64,000 nt of DNA from an uncultured Cryomorphaceae bacterium (GTDB lineage: Bacteria; Bacteroidota; Bacteroidia; Flavobacteriales; Schleiferiaceae), in NCBI GenBank assembly GCA_937120475.1, contig CAKZJV010000007.1, positions 2,372,068-2,436,067 of the forward strand. Reading direction: 5' to 3'. Shown here one piece after another: positions 56,708 through 64,000 of this stretch (the first letter of the stretch is position 1; each line of letters starts with the position of its first letter). Below the pieces are notes generated by a model. The model did not search any database and was not told the DNA's origin. It saw only the letters and a list, made by a program, of their open reading frames with translations. Position numbers and translations under genes: made by a program.

Positions 56708-58567
56708 TCAGGATTGTGAAAAATTCTCATCTTCACCAATGTAGCGGTTGGCATGCTGAGGGTCATCATACGGCAGAAATACCAGCTTATCTCCTTTCTG
56801 AAAAGAGGGAATATCCCTTAGAATAGGATAGGGGTCTTCATCGTCATCCAAACGGAAAAGAGGAATAACCCGCCCTTTTTGTTTTTTGATGATCTCATCG
56901 TAGGCTTCCTCGTTGGAACAGTCGTCAATGGTGGGTTTACCCTGTTGACGGATATATTGGGCAAGGGTTAGATAATCCACTTTTCCTTCAAAAAGAATGG
57001 CCTTTTCCAGCTTGAGATCTTTTAGCTCCAGCTCGTTTTTGCTGGCCAGGCGGAAGACATTTTCTTCACCAAATTCATCCTGGAACCACTTGCAGGCCAG
57101 CGCATTGATTTCGGTATTGGGGGTGAGTGCCAGCAATCGCCCGATGGAGGTTAAATCCAGTTCCTCGAATATGCGGTCGCCCACAATGTTGCCTTCGTAC
57201 ACTTCAAAACCCTGCTTGCGGGCCTCCTTGATGTTGGCGGAAGAAATATCCACCATCATCACCGGGATATTGCATTCGCGGATAATATCCGCGATAAAAC
57301 GGGCTACTTCATTGGCCCCGGCTATCAGGTAACCCTTGGGTTCCTCACGCTCTACTTTCAGGGCTCGCGCCAGAGGCTTGGCCGTGGCTCCCTGTAACAC
57401 CACCGTACCCACAATCACCAAAAAGGTAAGCGGTAATATTAGTTCGGCCTGGGCTGCGATAGCTGAATTTTCTGAATTGGTCATCAGTTGCAGTGAGAAA
57501 AGGGAAGCTACCGCGGCCGCCACAATACCCTTGGGTCCTACCCAGGACATAAACACTTTTTCGCGCCAGTTGAATTTTTTGTTGATAGTACTGATGAATA
57601 CCGAAAGGGGACGGATGATGAGGATCACAATCAGGAAAAGAAAAATGCTCTCCCAACCCAGTTTCTGGATTTGTTCCATATCGATGCGGCTGGAAAGCAG
57701 TATAAAAAGTACGGAAATAAGGATCAGTGAAATATCCTCCTTAAAAGACAGTATTTTCTTGAAGTCATTTACCTTGATATTAGCCAGGATGATACCCATA
57801 AAAGTGGCGGCCATCAACCCCGCTTCCGGGTGTATCAACTCGGAAAAGGTAAAGGCAAAGATCACCAGCCCCAGCGTAAATACGTTGCGGAGAAATTCGG
57901 GCACCCGGTTTTTTTGCAATACATAACGCAGGAAAAAGGCGGCTACCGCTCCCACAAAAACCCCGGAAGCTACCGTAATGAAAAACTCTTTAAGAATATC
58001 GAAGGTAAAACCCTGCTCATGGCCGCCCCCGGATTGAATAAATTCATATACCAATACGGCAATGAGGGCCCCCAGGGGATCGATGAGAATACCTTCCCAT
58101 TTCAATACGGTATTCACCCGCTCATTGGGGCGAACATTTCTCAGAATAGGCATGACCACCGTAGGTCCGGAAACAATAATCAGTGCACCGAATAAGAAGG
58201 CCAGAGAATAATTGAGCTCCAGCAGGTAATGCGCGGCCAGCCCACCCCCGATAAGCGTTATAATAGGCCCGAAAACCAGCAGGTTGCGAACGGTGCCTAC
58301 GCGGTAGCGTATTTCGGAGAGCTTGAGCGTTAAACCACCTTCAAACAGGATTACACCCACCGAGATGGAAACAAAGGAAAACAGGAAATCTCCCGAAAAA
58401 ATGGTATCCCCATCCAGTAATTTATCCCCGTAAGGAGTAAAATAAGTGGATAGTGGGCCCACCGCCAAGCCAATAATAATAAGGGGCAATATGGCCGGGA
58501 TCTTTATTTTCCAGGCCAGCCATTGTGCTAATACGCTTAATACAAGAATGCTGGCTAATTCAATCAT
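56708..58567 (-). CDS. Cation:proton antiporter (CPA family) with C-terminal TrkA-N/RCK domain
   Basis: A 619-residue protein. About twelve membrane helices (1-390) with the conserved Asp-Pro-like ion site region (ILIDPLGALIAVLVYEF) match the NhaP/CPA1-like sodium:proton exchangers. After the membrane part, GYLIAGANEVARFIADII and PVMMVDISSANI start a TrkA-N/Rossmann domain (about 405-540), which senses NAD(H) or other ligands. A further C-terminal TrkA-C-like end is present. It would exchange Na+ or K+ for protons. It is downstream of arsC, with an 8-bp inverted repeat in the gap. Confidence 0.92.
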   Translation of the reverse strand: MIELASILVLSVLAQWLAWKIKIPAILPLIIIGLAVGPLSTYFTPYGDKLLDGDTIFSGDFLFSFVSISVGVILFEGGLTLKLSEIRYRVGTVRNLLVFGPIITLIGGGLAAHYLLELNYSLAFLFGALIIVSGPTVVMPILRNVRPNERVNTVLKWEGILIDPLGALIAVLVYEFIQSGGGHEQGFTFDILKEFFITVASGVFVGAVAAFFLRYVLQKNRVPEFLRNVFTLGLVIFAFTFSELIHPEAGLMAATFMGIILANIKVNDFKKILSFKEDISLILISVLFILLSSRIDMEQIQKLGWESIFLFLIVILIIRPLSVFISTINKKFNWREKVFMSWVGPKGIVAAAVASLFSLQLMTNSENSAIAAQAELILPLTFLVIVGTVVLQGATAKPLARALKVEREEPKGYLIAGANEVARFIADIIRECNIPVMMVDISSANIKEARKQGFEVYEGNIVGDRIFEELDLTSIGRLLALTPNTEINALACKWFQDEFGEENVFRLASKNELELKDLKLEKAILFEGKVDYLTLAQYIRQQGKPTIDDCSNEEAYDEIIKKQKGRVIPLFRLDDDEDPYPILRDIPSFQKGDKLVFLPYDDPQHANRYIGEDENFSQS

Positions 58568-58570
58568 GGT

Positions 58571-58619
58571 GCTCTATTTCTCAGGCAAAAGATAAGGTTT
58601 AGTTGCCAATGAATAGAGC
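58571..58619. repeat. Inverted repeat between arsC and the antiporter gene
   Basis: GCTCTATT (58571-58578) and AATAGAGC (58612-58619) form an 8-bp dyad with a 33-nt loop in front of the antiporter gene. The loop contains the probable promoter. It may be an operator or a weak terminator of the arsenic operon. Confidence 0.35.
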
Positions 58620-58633
58620 TTATAACCGAAAGC

Positions 58634-59047
58634 CTACAGGTGCTTGTTCACAAAGTTTTGAGAATACTGCCGGATGGCATTCCGCACCTCGGCAAACTTG
58701 GCCCTGGTGGCTTCTTCGGAACCTTTAAAGGAAGCCGGGTCTTCAAAGCTTTGATGCATTTTTTGGGCTTTGGTGGGGAACCAGGGGCAGTTTTCACGGG
58801 CATGGTCACAAACCGTAATCACAAAATCGAAATTCACATCCCGGTACTCATCAATGTGATTGGAGGTATGATGGCTAATGTCCACACCATCTTCCTTCAT
58901 GGTGGCAATGGCATGGGGGTTTACCCCGTGTGTTTCAATTCCCGCACTGTACACTTTGGCCTTATCACCGGCCAGTTTTTGCAGGTAACCTTGCATGATT
59001 TGGCTGCGACAGGAATTACCGGTGCAGAGCACTAAAATATGTTTCAT
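58634..59047 (-). CDS. arsC: Arsenate reductase, thioredoxin-coupled (LMW phosphatase fold)
   Basis: A 137-residue protein. The nucleophile loop is CTGNSCRS with Cys8, and VCDHARENCP holds Cys80 and Cys87. These three cysteines have the spacing of the S. aureus pI258 ArsC relay (10, 82, 89). FEDPASF is the D-P motif with the general acid Asp. It reduces arsenate to arsenite using thioredoxin. Its ATG overlaps the aquaporin stop by ATGA, a translational link to the channel that would release the product. Confidence 0.96.
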   Translation of the reverse strand: MKHILVLCTGNSCRSQIMQGYLQKLAGDKAKVYSAGIETHGVNPHAIATMKEDGVDISHHTSNHIDEYRDVNFDFVITVCDHARENCPWFPTKAQKMHQSFEDPASFKGSEEATRAKFAEVRNAIRQYSQNFVNKHL

Positions 59048-59697
59048 GTTTTTTTAAGGATTTTCCAGGCTCCGATAGCCAGGCTTGCCCCGGCTACAGG
59101 CCCGATCAGGTAAATGTAGAAATACGAAAAGTTGCCAGCCGCCAGGCTCGGCCCAAAAGTACGGGCCGGGTTCATGGAAGCCCCGGTTAAAGGGCCGCCC
59201 ATGGCGGCTTCCAGGAATACCACCATACCGATGGAGAGGCCGGCAATAATGCCCTTTTCCTTCGCTCCGCTGCTCACAAAAATGATGACCAACATGAGGA
59301 AAAAGGTAAAGATACCCTCCAGCCATATCGCGGAAAGATCACTGCCGTAGGGCTGTGTTTCGCCCCAGGTTTGCACTTGGGGAAGAAGGGCACCTAGCGA
59401 TAAACTGGCCAAAGCCGCCCCGCTTAATTGTGCCAAAACGTAGGGGGGTAACTTTTTCCAGCTAAAGCGGCCGCTCAGGGCGAAGGCAAAAGATACGGCC
59501 GGGTTGATGTGAGCACCTGAAATATCGCCCAGCCCGTAAATAACGGCTGATACCGTGGTGCCAAAAACGGCAGCAATACCCACCACTCCTAAAGCACCAC
59601 CGGTCCATTCATCCACCATAACGGAGCCCGCCCCGAAAAACACCAGGGTAAAAGTGCCGATCAATTCGGCCGTAAAAGTGCGCAGGTTCCAGTCCAT
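59044..59697 (-). CDS. aqpS: Aquaporin/aquaglyceroporin in the arsenic operon (AqpS-like)
   Basis: A 217-residue MIP channel from ATG 59697; the longer start runs back into arsI. Six helices with the two NPA boxes: HINPAVSFAF and SMNPARTFGP. It overlaps arsI by one base (TAATG) and arsC by ATGA. No ArsB or ACR3 efflux gene is present. In Sinorhizobium meliloti, AqpS with ArsC gives arsenate resistance by letting the arsenite leave down its gradient. The same arrangement here suggests the same route; this is inferred from the gene order. Confidence 0.9.
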   Translation of the reverse strand: MDWNLRTFTAELIGTFTLVFFGAGSVMVDEWTGGALGVVGIAAVFGTTVSAVIYGLGDISGAHINPAVSFAFALSGRFSWKKLPPYVLAQLSGAALASLSLGALLPQVQTWGETQPYGSDLSAIWLEGIFTFFLMLVIIFVSSGAKEKGIIAGLSIGMVVFLEAAMGGPLTGASMNPARTFGPSLAAGNFSYFYIYLIGPVAGASLAIGAWKILKKT

Positions 59698-60203
59698 TAG
59701 CAGCAACCTGAACCAGGTTCGCAACAGGCTTCACCAAACTCAGCCAGTGCCACTTTGGGTTTTACCGCCATTTCCGGTGTGCAACAGGCGGATGTGTCTT
59801 CCAAGGCATAGCGAGGGTCGTTAAACTCCGTATCGGCATGCCGGTAATACACCTCCCACTGGTGTCCGTCCGGGTCGGTAGCCCAAAACTTATCCTGCAG
59901 TGCATAACAGCAGGCGGTACCGATTTCTTCCAATGAAACCAAATTGTGCTGGCGTGCTTCTTCCAATTTTTCCAGCATAACATCGCGGCTTTCCACTTCA
60001 AAGCCCAAATGTCCGTACCCGGCATTCACTCTTTCGGGGTTTTGGATGAAGGAAATAATCAGCGAAGGTTCTTCCAGGGTAAACCGGGCGTAGGCGGGTT
60101 TAACTTTATCAGCTGGCTGTCCAAAAAACTTTTGGTAAAAATCCAGGCTTTTTTCGAGTTGGCTCACGTACAGTGAAACGTGCATTCGGGGATAATTTTT
60201 CAT
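59697..60203 (-). CDS. arsI: ArsI/CadI-family VOC dioxygenase (C-As lyase type)
   Basis: A 168-residue VOC protein. Metal ligands fit His8, His65 and Glu117, and the Cys98-Cys99 pair in GTACCYALQDKFWATDPDG is the ArsI arsenic-binding signature. The C-terminus has a second Cys-rich tail with three vicinal Cys pairs (ACC, ACC, GCC). Known ArsI enzymes cleave the carbon-arsenic bond of trivalent methylarsenic, and they also include CadI, a cadmium-related branch. Location in this arsenic operon favours the arsenic function. It overlaps the aquaporin start by one base. Confidence 0.92.
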   Translation of the reverse strand: MKNYPRMHVSLYVSQLEKSLDFYQKFFGQPADKVKPAYARFTLEEPSLIISFIQNPERVNAGYGHLGFEVESRDVMLEKLEEARQHNLVSLEEIGTACCYALQDKFWATDPDGHQWEVYYRHADTEFNDPRYALEDTSACCTPEMAVKPKVALAEFGEACCEPGSGCC

Positions 60204-60237
60204 AGTATCTGGGAATTAATGTTGATTATTTTATGGT

Positions 60238-60612
60238 TTAGGGCGTTAGCCTGGCTTTAGCAAAAATGCTTTGTAGCTCCTCATCTACCGGGAAGGGCTT
60301 TAAAGGAGGAACGTTGGACCCTCCGGGGTTTCCTACCGGAATTTTTCCCACAAAGGATTTTACTCCGCCAAAGATCAGGCGAGGTATTTGTCCCAGTACT
60401 TCCCTACTGCTTTTTATTCTGAAACCGAATTGCAGCATTTTCCAATGCACCAGGCTATGGGTGTATGGATATTTTTGACCCATGATGTGCGCCCGTTCCA
60501 GGTGGTTCCAGGCAGCTTTCAGGTTTCTCTGCGAGTACTCTTCATGGTACCGCTGTAATTCAGTATGGTAGTAAGGTTTGAGTCCTTCGGGCATGGAGGT
60601 ATTAAATTTCAT
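60238..60612 (-). CDS. DUF3703 family protein
   Basis: A 124-residue protein. MPEGLKPYYHTELQRYHEE and AAWNHLERAHIMGQKYPYTHSLVHWKML are the DUF3703 signature, with conserved His and Trp residues. The family is often found in arsenic operons but its role is unknown. It lies between arsR and arsI. A 16-bp near copy of the putative arsR operator stands 36 nt before its start. Confidence 0.85.
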   Translation of the reverse strand: MKFNTSMPEGLKPYYHTELQRYHEEYSQRNLKAAWNHLERAHIMGQKYPYTHSLVHWKMLQFGFRIKSSREVLGQIPRLIFGGVKSFVGKIPVGNPGGSNVPPLKPFPVDEELQSIFAKARLTP

Positions 60613-60647
60613 AGAGACTTCTTTACAGTTCGATACTTCGTCTATTT

Positions 60648-60663
60648 ATCGCATTATTACGAT
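60648..60663 (-). promoter_or_regulatory. Second putative ArsR site, upstream of DUF3703
   Basis: ATCGCATTATTACGAT differs at two positions from ATTGCAATATTACGAT in the arsR promoter. It also has an ATCG/CGAT dyad. It lies in the gap after arsR, suggesting a second regulated entry into the operon, though no clear -33/-7 pair fits around it. Confidence 0.5.
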
Positions 60664-60681
60664 GTTGTGGGTCAAAAAAAC

Positions 60682-61011
60682 TCAGCAGCAATTCAGTTTA
60701 TCGGTATAGTGGCTAAACAAGGTGGATAGCTTTTGCTCCACGTCCTTCCAGGTTTCCGGGTTAATGCAGTAACACATGGAGGTTCCCTCCACTGTTCCCT
60801 GCAGCAAGCCTATGTTTTTCAACTCCTTTAAGTGTTGAGATATGGTGGCCTGCGCTAAACCGAGCTCCTGCACCAGGTCACTGTTAATACATTGGTTGGC
60901 CTTTAAAAGGTGCTGCAAAATGGCAATGCGGGCCGGGTGCCCCAAAACGCGGGCAATGGTGGCTATTTCATTTTGCTCTTCCGTAAAAAGCTGTGACTTG
61001 GTAACGCCCAT
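60682..61011 (-). CDS. arsR: ArsR-family metalloregulator
   Basis: A 109-residue winged-helix repressor. IARVLGHPARIAILQHLL, DLVQELGLAQATISQHLKELKNIGLL and the wing (GTVEGTSMCYCINPET) are standard. Cysteines lie in the wing region (MCYC), in CINS near the start of helix 3, and as a C-terminal vicinal pair; at least two could bind arsenite. It would repress the operon until As(III) binds. A promoter with TTTG-N20-TAATATTG is overlapped by the repeated 16-bp motif. Confidence 0.93.
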   Translation of the reverse strand: MGVTKSQLFTEEQNEIATIARVLGHPARIAILQHLLKANQCINSDLVQELGLAQATISQHLKELKNIGLLQGTVEGTSMCYCINPETWKDVEQKLSTLFSHYTDKLNCC

Positions 61012-61023
61012 ATCTTTTTGTTC

Positions 61024-61059
61024 ATTGCAATATTACGATCAAAGAGAAGAATCTCCAAA
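61024..61059 (-). promoter_or_regulatory. arsR promoter with overlapping putative operator
   Basis: On the minus strand TTTG (61056-61059), a 20-nt spacer and TAATATTG (61028-61035) give a one-mismatch promoter. The 16-bp motif ATTGCAATATTACGAT (61024-61039) covers the -7 box. A 14-of-16 copy occurs upstream of DUF3703, which supports a regulator-binding role, probably ArsR. Confidence 0.7.
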
Positions 61060-61112
61060 TGCTTTTGAACTTTTTTAGAACAAAAGTTTTATGCTTGCAC
61101 TAAATCTCAGGT

Positions 61113-61658
61113 ATGAAAGTATATACACGCAAGGGTGATGCGGGTGAAACCTCGCTGATCGGTGGAAAGCGGGTTAAGAAGTATCACGTGCGCATTGAGG
61201 CCTACGGCACGGTGGACGAACTGAACAGTTTTATAGGTTTGATACGTGACTCAGCCGAAGCCTCGGACCAGGACGATTTGCTGCTCGAAATTCAGAATCG
61301 TTTGTTTACCATCGGTTCGGAACTGGCCAGCGACCCGGCCTCCAAAATGGAGATTCCCAAACTCACGGCACAGGATATTGAAAAACTGGAAAAGGCCATC
61401 GACCACATGGATGAACATTTGGAACCCCTGCGCAATTTTATATTGCCGGGTGGCGACCGGACCGCCTCCCATTGCCACGTGGCCCGTTGCGTATGCCGCA
61501 GGGCCGAACGTAGGGTGGTGGCGCTCAATGAAGAAACGGAAACGGACCCTAAAATAAAGGAATACCTGAACCGTTTAAGCGATTACCTGTTTGTACTGGC
61601 GCGTTATTATACGAAGCAGCACGGGGGTGAAGAAACGCTTTGGAAAACAAGAGCTTAG
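61113..61658 (+). CDS. Cob(I)yrinic acid a,c-diamide adenosyltransferase, PduO type
   Basis: A 181-residue protein. VYTRKGDAGETSLIGGKRVKK carries the ATP-binding loop, and GGDRTASHCHVARCVCRRAERRVV the other half of the site, both diagnostic for PduO/MMAB enzymes. It makes adenosylcobalamin from ATP and cob(I)alamin. No cobalamin biosynthesis genes are nearby, so it may serve salvaged cobalamin for a mutase elsewhere. It is divergent from arsR. A TATGCTTG box (61090-61097) with TTTG 22 nt upstream is the likely promoter. Confidence 0.95.
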   Translation: MKVYTRKGDAGETSLIGGKRVKKYHVRIEAYGTVDELNSFIGLIRDSAEASDQDDLLLEIQNRLFTIGSELASDPASKMEIPKLTAQDIEKLEKAIDHMDEHLEPLRNFILPGGDRTASHCHVARCVCRRAERRVVALNEETETDPKIKEYLNRLSDYLFVLARYYTKQHGGEETLWKTRA

Positions 61659-61684
61659 GAATACCCGAAAAATTTTTGTACCCT

Positions 61685-61715
61685 ATTGTATAAGAGCGGT
61701 AAAAAATTATTTTTG
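61685..61715 (+). promoter_or_regulatory. Promoter of the DUF2795 gene
   Basis: ATTG (61685-61688), a 19-nt spacer and TATTTTTG (61708-61715) match the consensus closely. The predicted leader is about 15 nt. Confidence 0.6.
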
Positions 61716-61736
61716 CAAAAAATTAAATAGGCAGAT

Positions 61737-61961
61737 ATGTATTGGACATTAGAATTGGCAAGTTACCTGAGTGACGCTCCCTGGCCTGCAACCAAGGATG
61801 AGCTTATCGATTATGCCATTCGTACCGGTGCACCTTTAGAGGTTGTGGAAAACCTGCAGGCGATTGAAGACGATGAAGACGAAGCCTATGAAACCATCCA
61901 GGAAATCTGGCCCGATTACCCCTCGGAAGAAGACTTCCTCTGGAATGAGGATGAATATTAA
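61737..61961 (+). CDS. DUF2795-like small acidic protein
   Basis: A 74-residue acidic protein. ELASYLSDAPWPATKDELIDYAIRTG and the following VVENLQAI helix fit the DUF2795 fold (small helical domain with KEEL-like core). The C-terminal part is very acidic (EDDEDEAYET, EEDFLWNEDEY). Members are short, conserved and uncharacterised. It has its own promoter and a strong bidirectional terminator. The function is unknown. Confidence 0.85.
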   Translation: MYWTLELASYLSDAPWPATKDELIDYAIRTGAPLEVVENLQAIEDDEDEAYETIQEIWPDYPSEEDFLWNEDEY

Positions 61962-61982
61962 AAGAACGTTAATTATCTTATA

Positions 61983-62017
61983 AAAAAGCCCTCAATTGTT
62001 GAAATTGAGGGCTTTTT
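61983..62017. terminator. Bidirectional intrinsic terminator after the DUF2795 gene
   Basis: AAAAAGCCCTCAATT (61983-61997) pairs over 15 bp with AATTGAGGGCTTTTT (62003-62017) across a 5-nt loop, with A- and T-tracts on the two sides. A second small hairpin TTCTGG/CCAGAA (62021-62035) follows. Confidence 0.9.
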
Positions 62018-62131
62018 ATTTTCTGGAAACCAGAAGTATAGAAAGTTTAACGCAATAAAAATATTCTGTTATAGTTTTATCTCAGAGTATTTTTCTTCTT
62101 TTGCGAATTCTTAAATCTTAACCTAATTTCA

Positions 62132-64000
62132 ATGAAAGAGCTCGGACTGTTTTTCTCTTTGCTGGTTGGTATTTCACTAAGTGCTCAGGATGTTTTATCT
62201 CAATATGAGGGTCTGGTTGATCCCGTTACCGGTGATTTCAACTGGTCAGAGAATGTGATATCCATAAGTAGCAATAATGGGCGGTCTTACCCGATACGCC
62301 TTTCCTATAATCCGAATATTCGCAATAATCAGGCAGCCTCGTGGGTAGGCTTGGGTTGGAGCCTGAATACCGGTGAAATAAGCCGTAGTGTAGTAGGTTT
62401 TCCAGACGATGGGAAGGGCTACGTACAAACGGAAAAAAAGATTTGTAGTGGTTGTTCGATTCCCGATGAACAAACCGAAGGATATGGTCCTATGTATTGG
62501 AAATCCAACCCTCAGAGCTCTATTTCCACTTCTGACGTGATTTTTTCCTCCTTCGACCCCTATCAGCCCTCGGTTATTTATCCTGCCCTGGATCAATTCC
62601 AAGTAAGCTCATCTTTACTGAATGGTTCTATGAAATTAGCCCGGTATTGGAGTAATGGATATACCCAGGATCCTCAGCCTCCGGGAGCTACAATTTCTAA
62701 TCCAAATTTTAATGATCCCCGCATTAACACCGTAGCTATCAAGAATTTTGAAAAGAAGGTAAGTGGAAACACTGAAACGCACAAATGCGTAACAACCGGC
62801 CCCGGCAAAGATGAAAACCTTACCATATTTCAATTGGAGAATGACCCTCTTCGAAATAATTACATAGCCTACTTCACTAAAAATAAAGTTGCTACCGACC
62901 CCAACCTTGATGATAAGGGCTACCTTAAGTACGAAGCAAATCCTGATTTTACTCTATTATCTAATGATGCTATAGTAGGCTTTACCGTTTTTACCGAAGA
63001 TGGTACCCGCTTACACTACTCATTACCGGTAATTGAGAAAAGCAGCATCAATTACACGGTAAAGCTGGACAATAACGGCAATTTACTAACTCAATCGGAC
63101 ACGGTTAGCCTGATTGAAAAAACTACGCCTTATGCCGTGGCCTGGAAATTAACCGCTGTAACCGGGGCCAATTATGAAGATAGTAATGGGAATATGTTGC
63201 CGGATGATGGAGATAAAGGTTATTGGCTACGGTTTCATTACAGCCAGTGGATGGACGTAGAAGAGCGCAGCCCCATTTTCGATTTTAACAACGGGGTGGG
63301 GCCACATTACAATGTCAATAACGAGGTGCCACGTTATCCATTTACGGCCAATGTTCATATTGCGGTCAAAGAACAATTTTACCTGGATAAAATTGAAACA
63401 GATCGGGAGTTACTGGTTTTCTATAAGGGAATACGTGAGGACGAATTCAGCAATGAGCCCGGCAATACCGGGGGATTAACCAAAAAAATACCCGCCCTTA
63501 AGCTGGATAAAATTGTGCGGTATTATAAACCCGGAACCAGTATTGATAAGGTGAACCCGGTGGCCCAGGTTAATGGTGCTTTTAGTCACTTAAACGGTAG
63601 TTCCACTTCCTATCGTAATAATACCTTTATGACCGAGGATTTTGATCCCTTGGAAAATACGGCCAATATCCTGGAAGGTGTTGAATTCAATTTCAATTAT
63701 TCCCTGGCCGGTCTTTACGTGGCGAATATTACCAACATAGGCTCCTGGCCTTCCCAGTTTTCAAGCTTCAGCAGCTCTTCCATACCGGTTATTTACCAGG
63801 AGCCCAGTGCAACCGGTACCAATGGTAAATTGACGCTTCTATCGGTAAAGCAATACAACCAGGGTTATGCGGATATTTTTGATCCGTATGTATTTGGATA
63901 TACGGATGGTATAACGTTCAACAACCCTAACCATAAACTAAAAAATTACGATTACCTGGGGTACTATACACCCATGTCATCCCATCGTAGGCAATTGCGT
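62132..64000 (+). CDS. RHS-like giant secreted protein, N-terminal 623 residues (3' end outside window)
   Basis: The ATG at 62132 opens a frame without a stop to the window edge (623 codons). The signal peptide (MKELGLFFSLLVGISLSAQ) is followed by SQYEGLVDPVTGDFNWSE and RLSYNPN, then NQAASWVGLGWSLNTGEISR, a pattern at the start of very large Bacteroidota RHS/YD-repeat proteins. The visible part is beta-rich without enzyme motifs; the RHS core would be downstream of the edge. Such proteins often end in toxin or T9SS modules, which cannot be seen here. Whether the whole is intact is not known. Confidence 0.88.
   Translation, partial: MKELGLFFSLLVGISLSAQDVLSQYEGLVDPVTGDFNWSENVISISSNNGRSYPIRLSYNPNIRNNQAASWVGLGWSLNTGEISRSVVGFPDDGKGYVQTEKKICSGCSIPDEQTEGYGPMYWKSNPQSSISTSDVIFSSFDPYQPSVIYPALDQFQVSSSLLNGSMKLARYWSNGYTQDPQPPGATISNPNFNDPRINTVAIKNFEKKVSGNTETHKCVTTGPGKDENLTIFQLENDPLRNNYIAYFTKNKVATDPNLDDKGYLKYEANPDFTLLSNDAIVGFTVFTEDGTRLHYSLPVIEKSSINYTVKLDNNGNLLTQSDTVSLIEKTTPYAVAWKLTAVTGANYEDSNGNMLPDDGDKGYWLRFHYSQWMDVEERSPIFDFNNGVGPHYNVNNEVPRYPFTANVHIAVKEQFYLDKIETDRELLVFYKGIREDEFSNEPGNTGGLTKKIPALKLDKIVRYYKPGTSIDKVNPVAQVNGAFSHLNGSSTSYRNNTFMTEDFDPLENTANILEGVEFNFNYSLAGLYVANITNIGSWPSQFSSFSSSSIPVIYQEPSATGTNGKLTLLSVKQYNQGYADIFDPYVFGYTDGITFNNPNHKLKNYDYLGYYTPMSSHRRQLR

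Noticed and set aside
1-64000. tRNA genes, rRNA genes and CRISPR arrays
   Set aside because: No TpsiC-arm-like pattern with matching acceptor ends and no regularly spaced repeat-spacer series was seen by eye; a dedicated RNA search was not possible here.

Overview
The window comes from a member of the Bacteroidota, most likely a marine-type Flavobacteriales relative. The evidence is several proteins ending in type IX secretion (T9SS) type A sorting domains, promoters of the Bacteroidota form TTTG-N19..21-TAnnTTTG, a eukaryote-like 1135-residue IleRS, a one-cysteine DksA/TraR protein, PadR plus small membrane protein pairs, and the start of a giant RHS-like secreted protein. Genes are packed tightly, with many 1-4 bp overlaps. 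I see no rRNA, tRNA, CRISPR array, transposase or integrase.

Layout. 1-14345 is mostly housekeeping: Crp/Fnr regulator, patatin/BamA-like outer-membrane protein, uvrC, Nudix and VOC pair, serine hydrolase, lipB, bifunctional sugar-phosphate isomerase, padR plus membrane protein, lspA, dksA/traR-like and ileS. 14440-20348 and 24267-48123 hold a dispersed family of five cassettes, all on the minus strand. They are interrupted by sbtA, a coiled-coil gene, NADP-isocitrate dehydrogenase and a LysR regulator (20473-24270), and by a VOC operon, a glutamate-receptor-like ion channel and a P-loop ATPase (42086-45423). 48290-58567 holds a tail-collar protein, a formyltransferase, lipoproteins, RidA, membrane proteins, a GH16-like lipoprotein, an orphan ligase-associated exonuclease and an RCK-type antiporter. 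58634-61011 is an arsenic operon (arsR, DUF3703, arsI, aqpS-like, arsC). 61113-64000 holds a PduO-type adenosyltransferase, a DUF2795 protein and the truncated RHS-like gene.

The cassettes are the most unusual part. Each has a large secreted protein with a variable head (LamG, GLUG plus LamG, or others) and a shared tail of about 450 residues ending in a T9SS sorting domain. The large gene is followed after 14-16 nt by a gene for a 60-67 residue protein. That small protein is a signal peptide followed by an almost invariant core with PDAPTPFG, a short hydrophobic stretch, YGGKK and a basic tail. Four of the five are preceded by a membrane-spanning TPR regulator with a C-terminal helix-turn-helix. 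The regulators fall into two classes. Upstream of each regulator-linked promoter lies a two-copy direct repeat of 11-bp period, 31-33 nt upstream of the -7 box, and its sequence follows the class of the adjacent regulator (TCTAC for class A, TGyCyCAA for class B). My interpretation is a family of surface-protein cassettes with dedicated membrane one-component regulators and small partner peptides. The genes and repeats are visible; the regulatory and partner roles are inferred.
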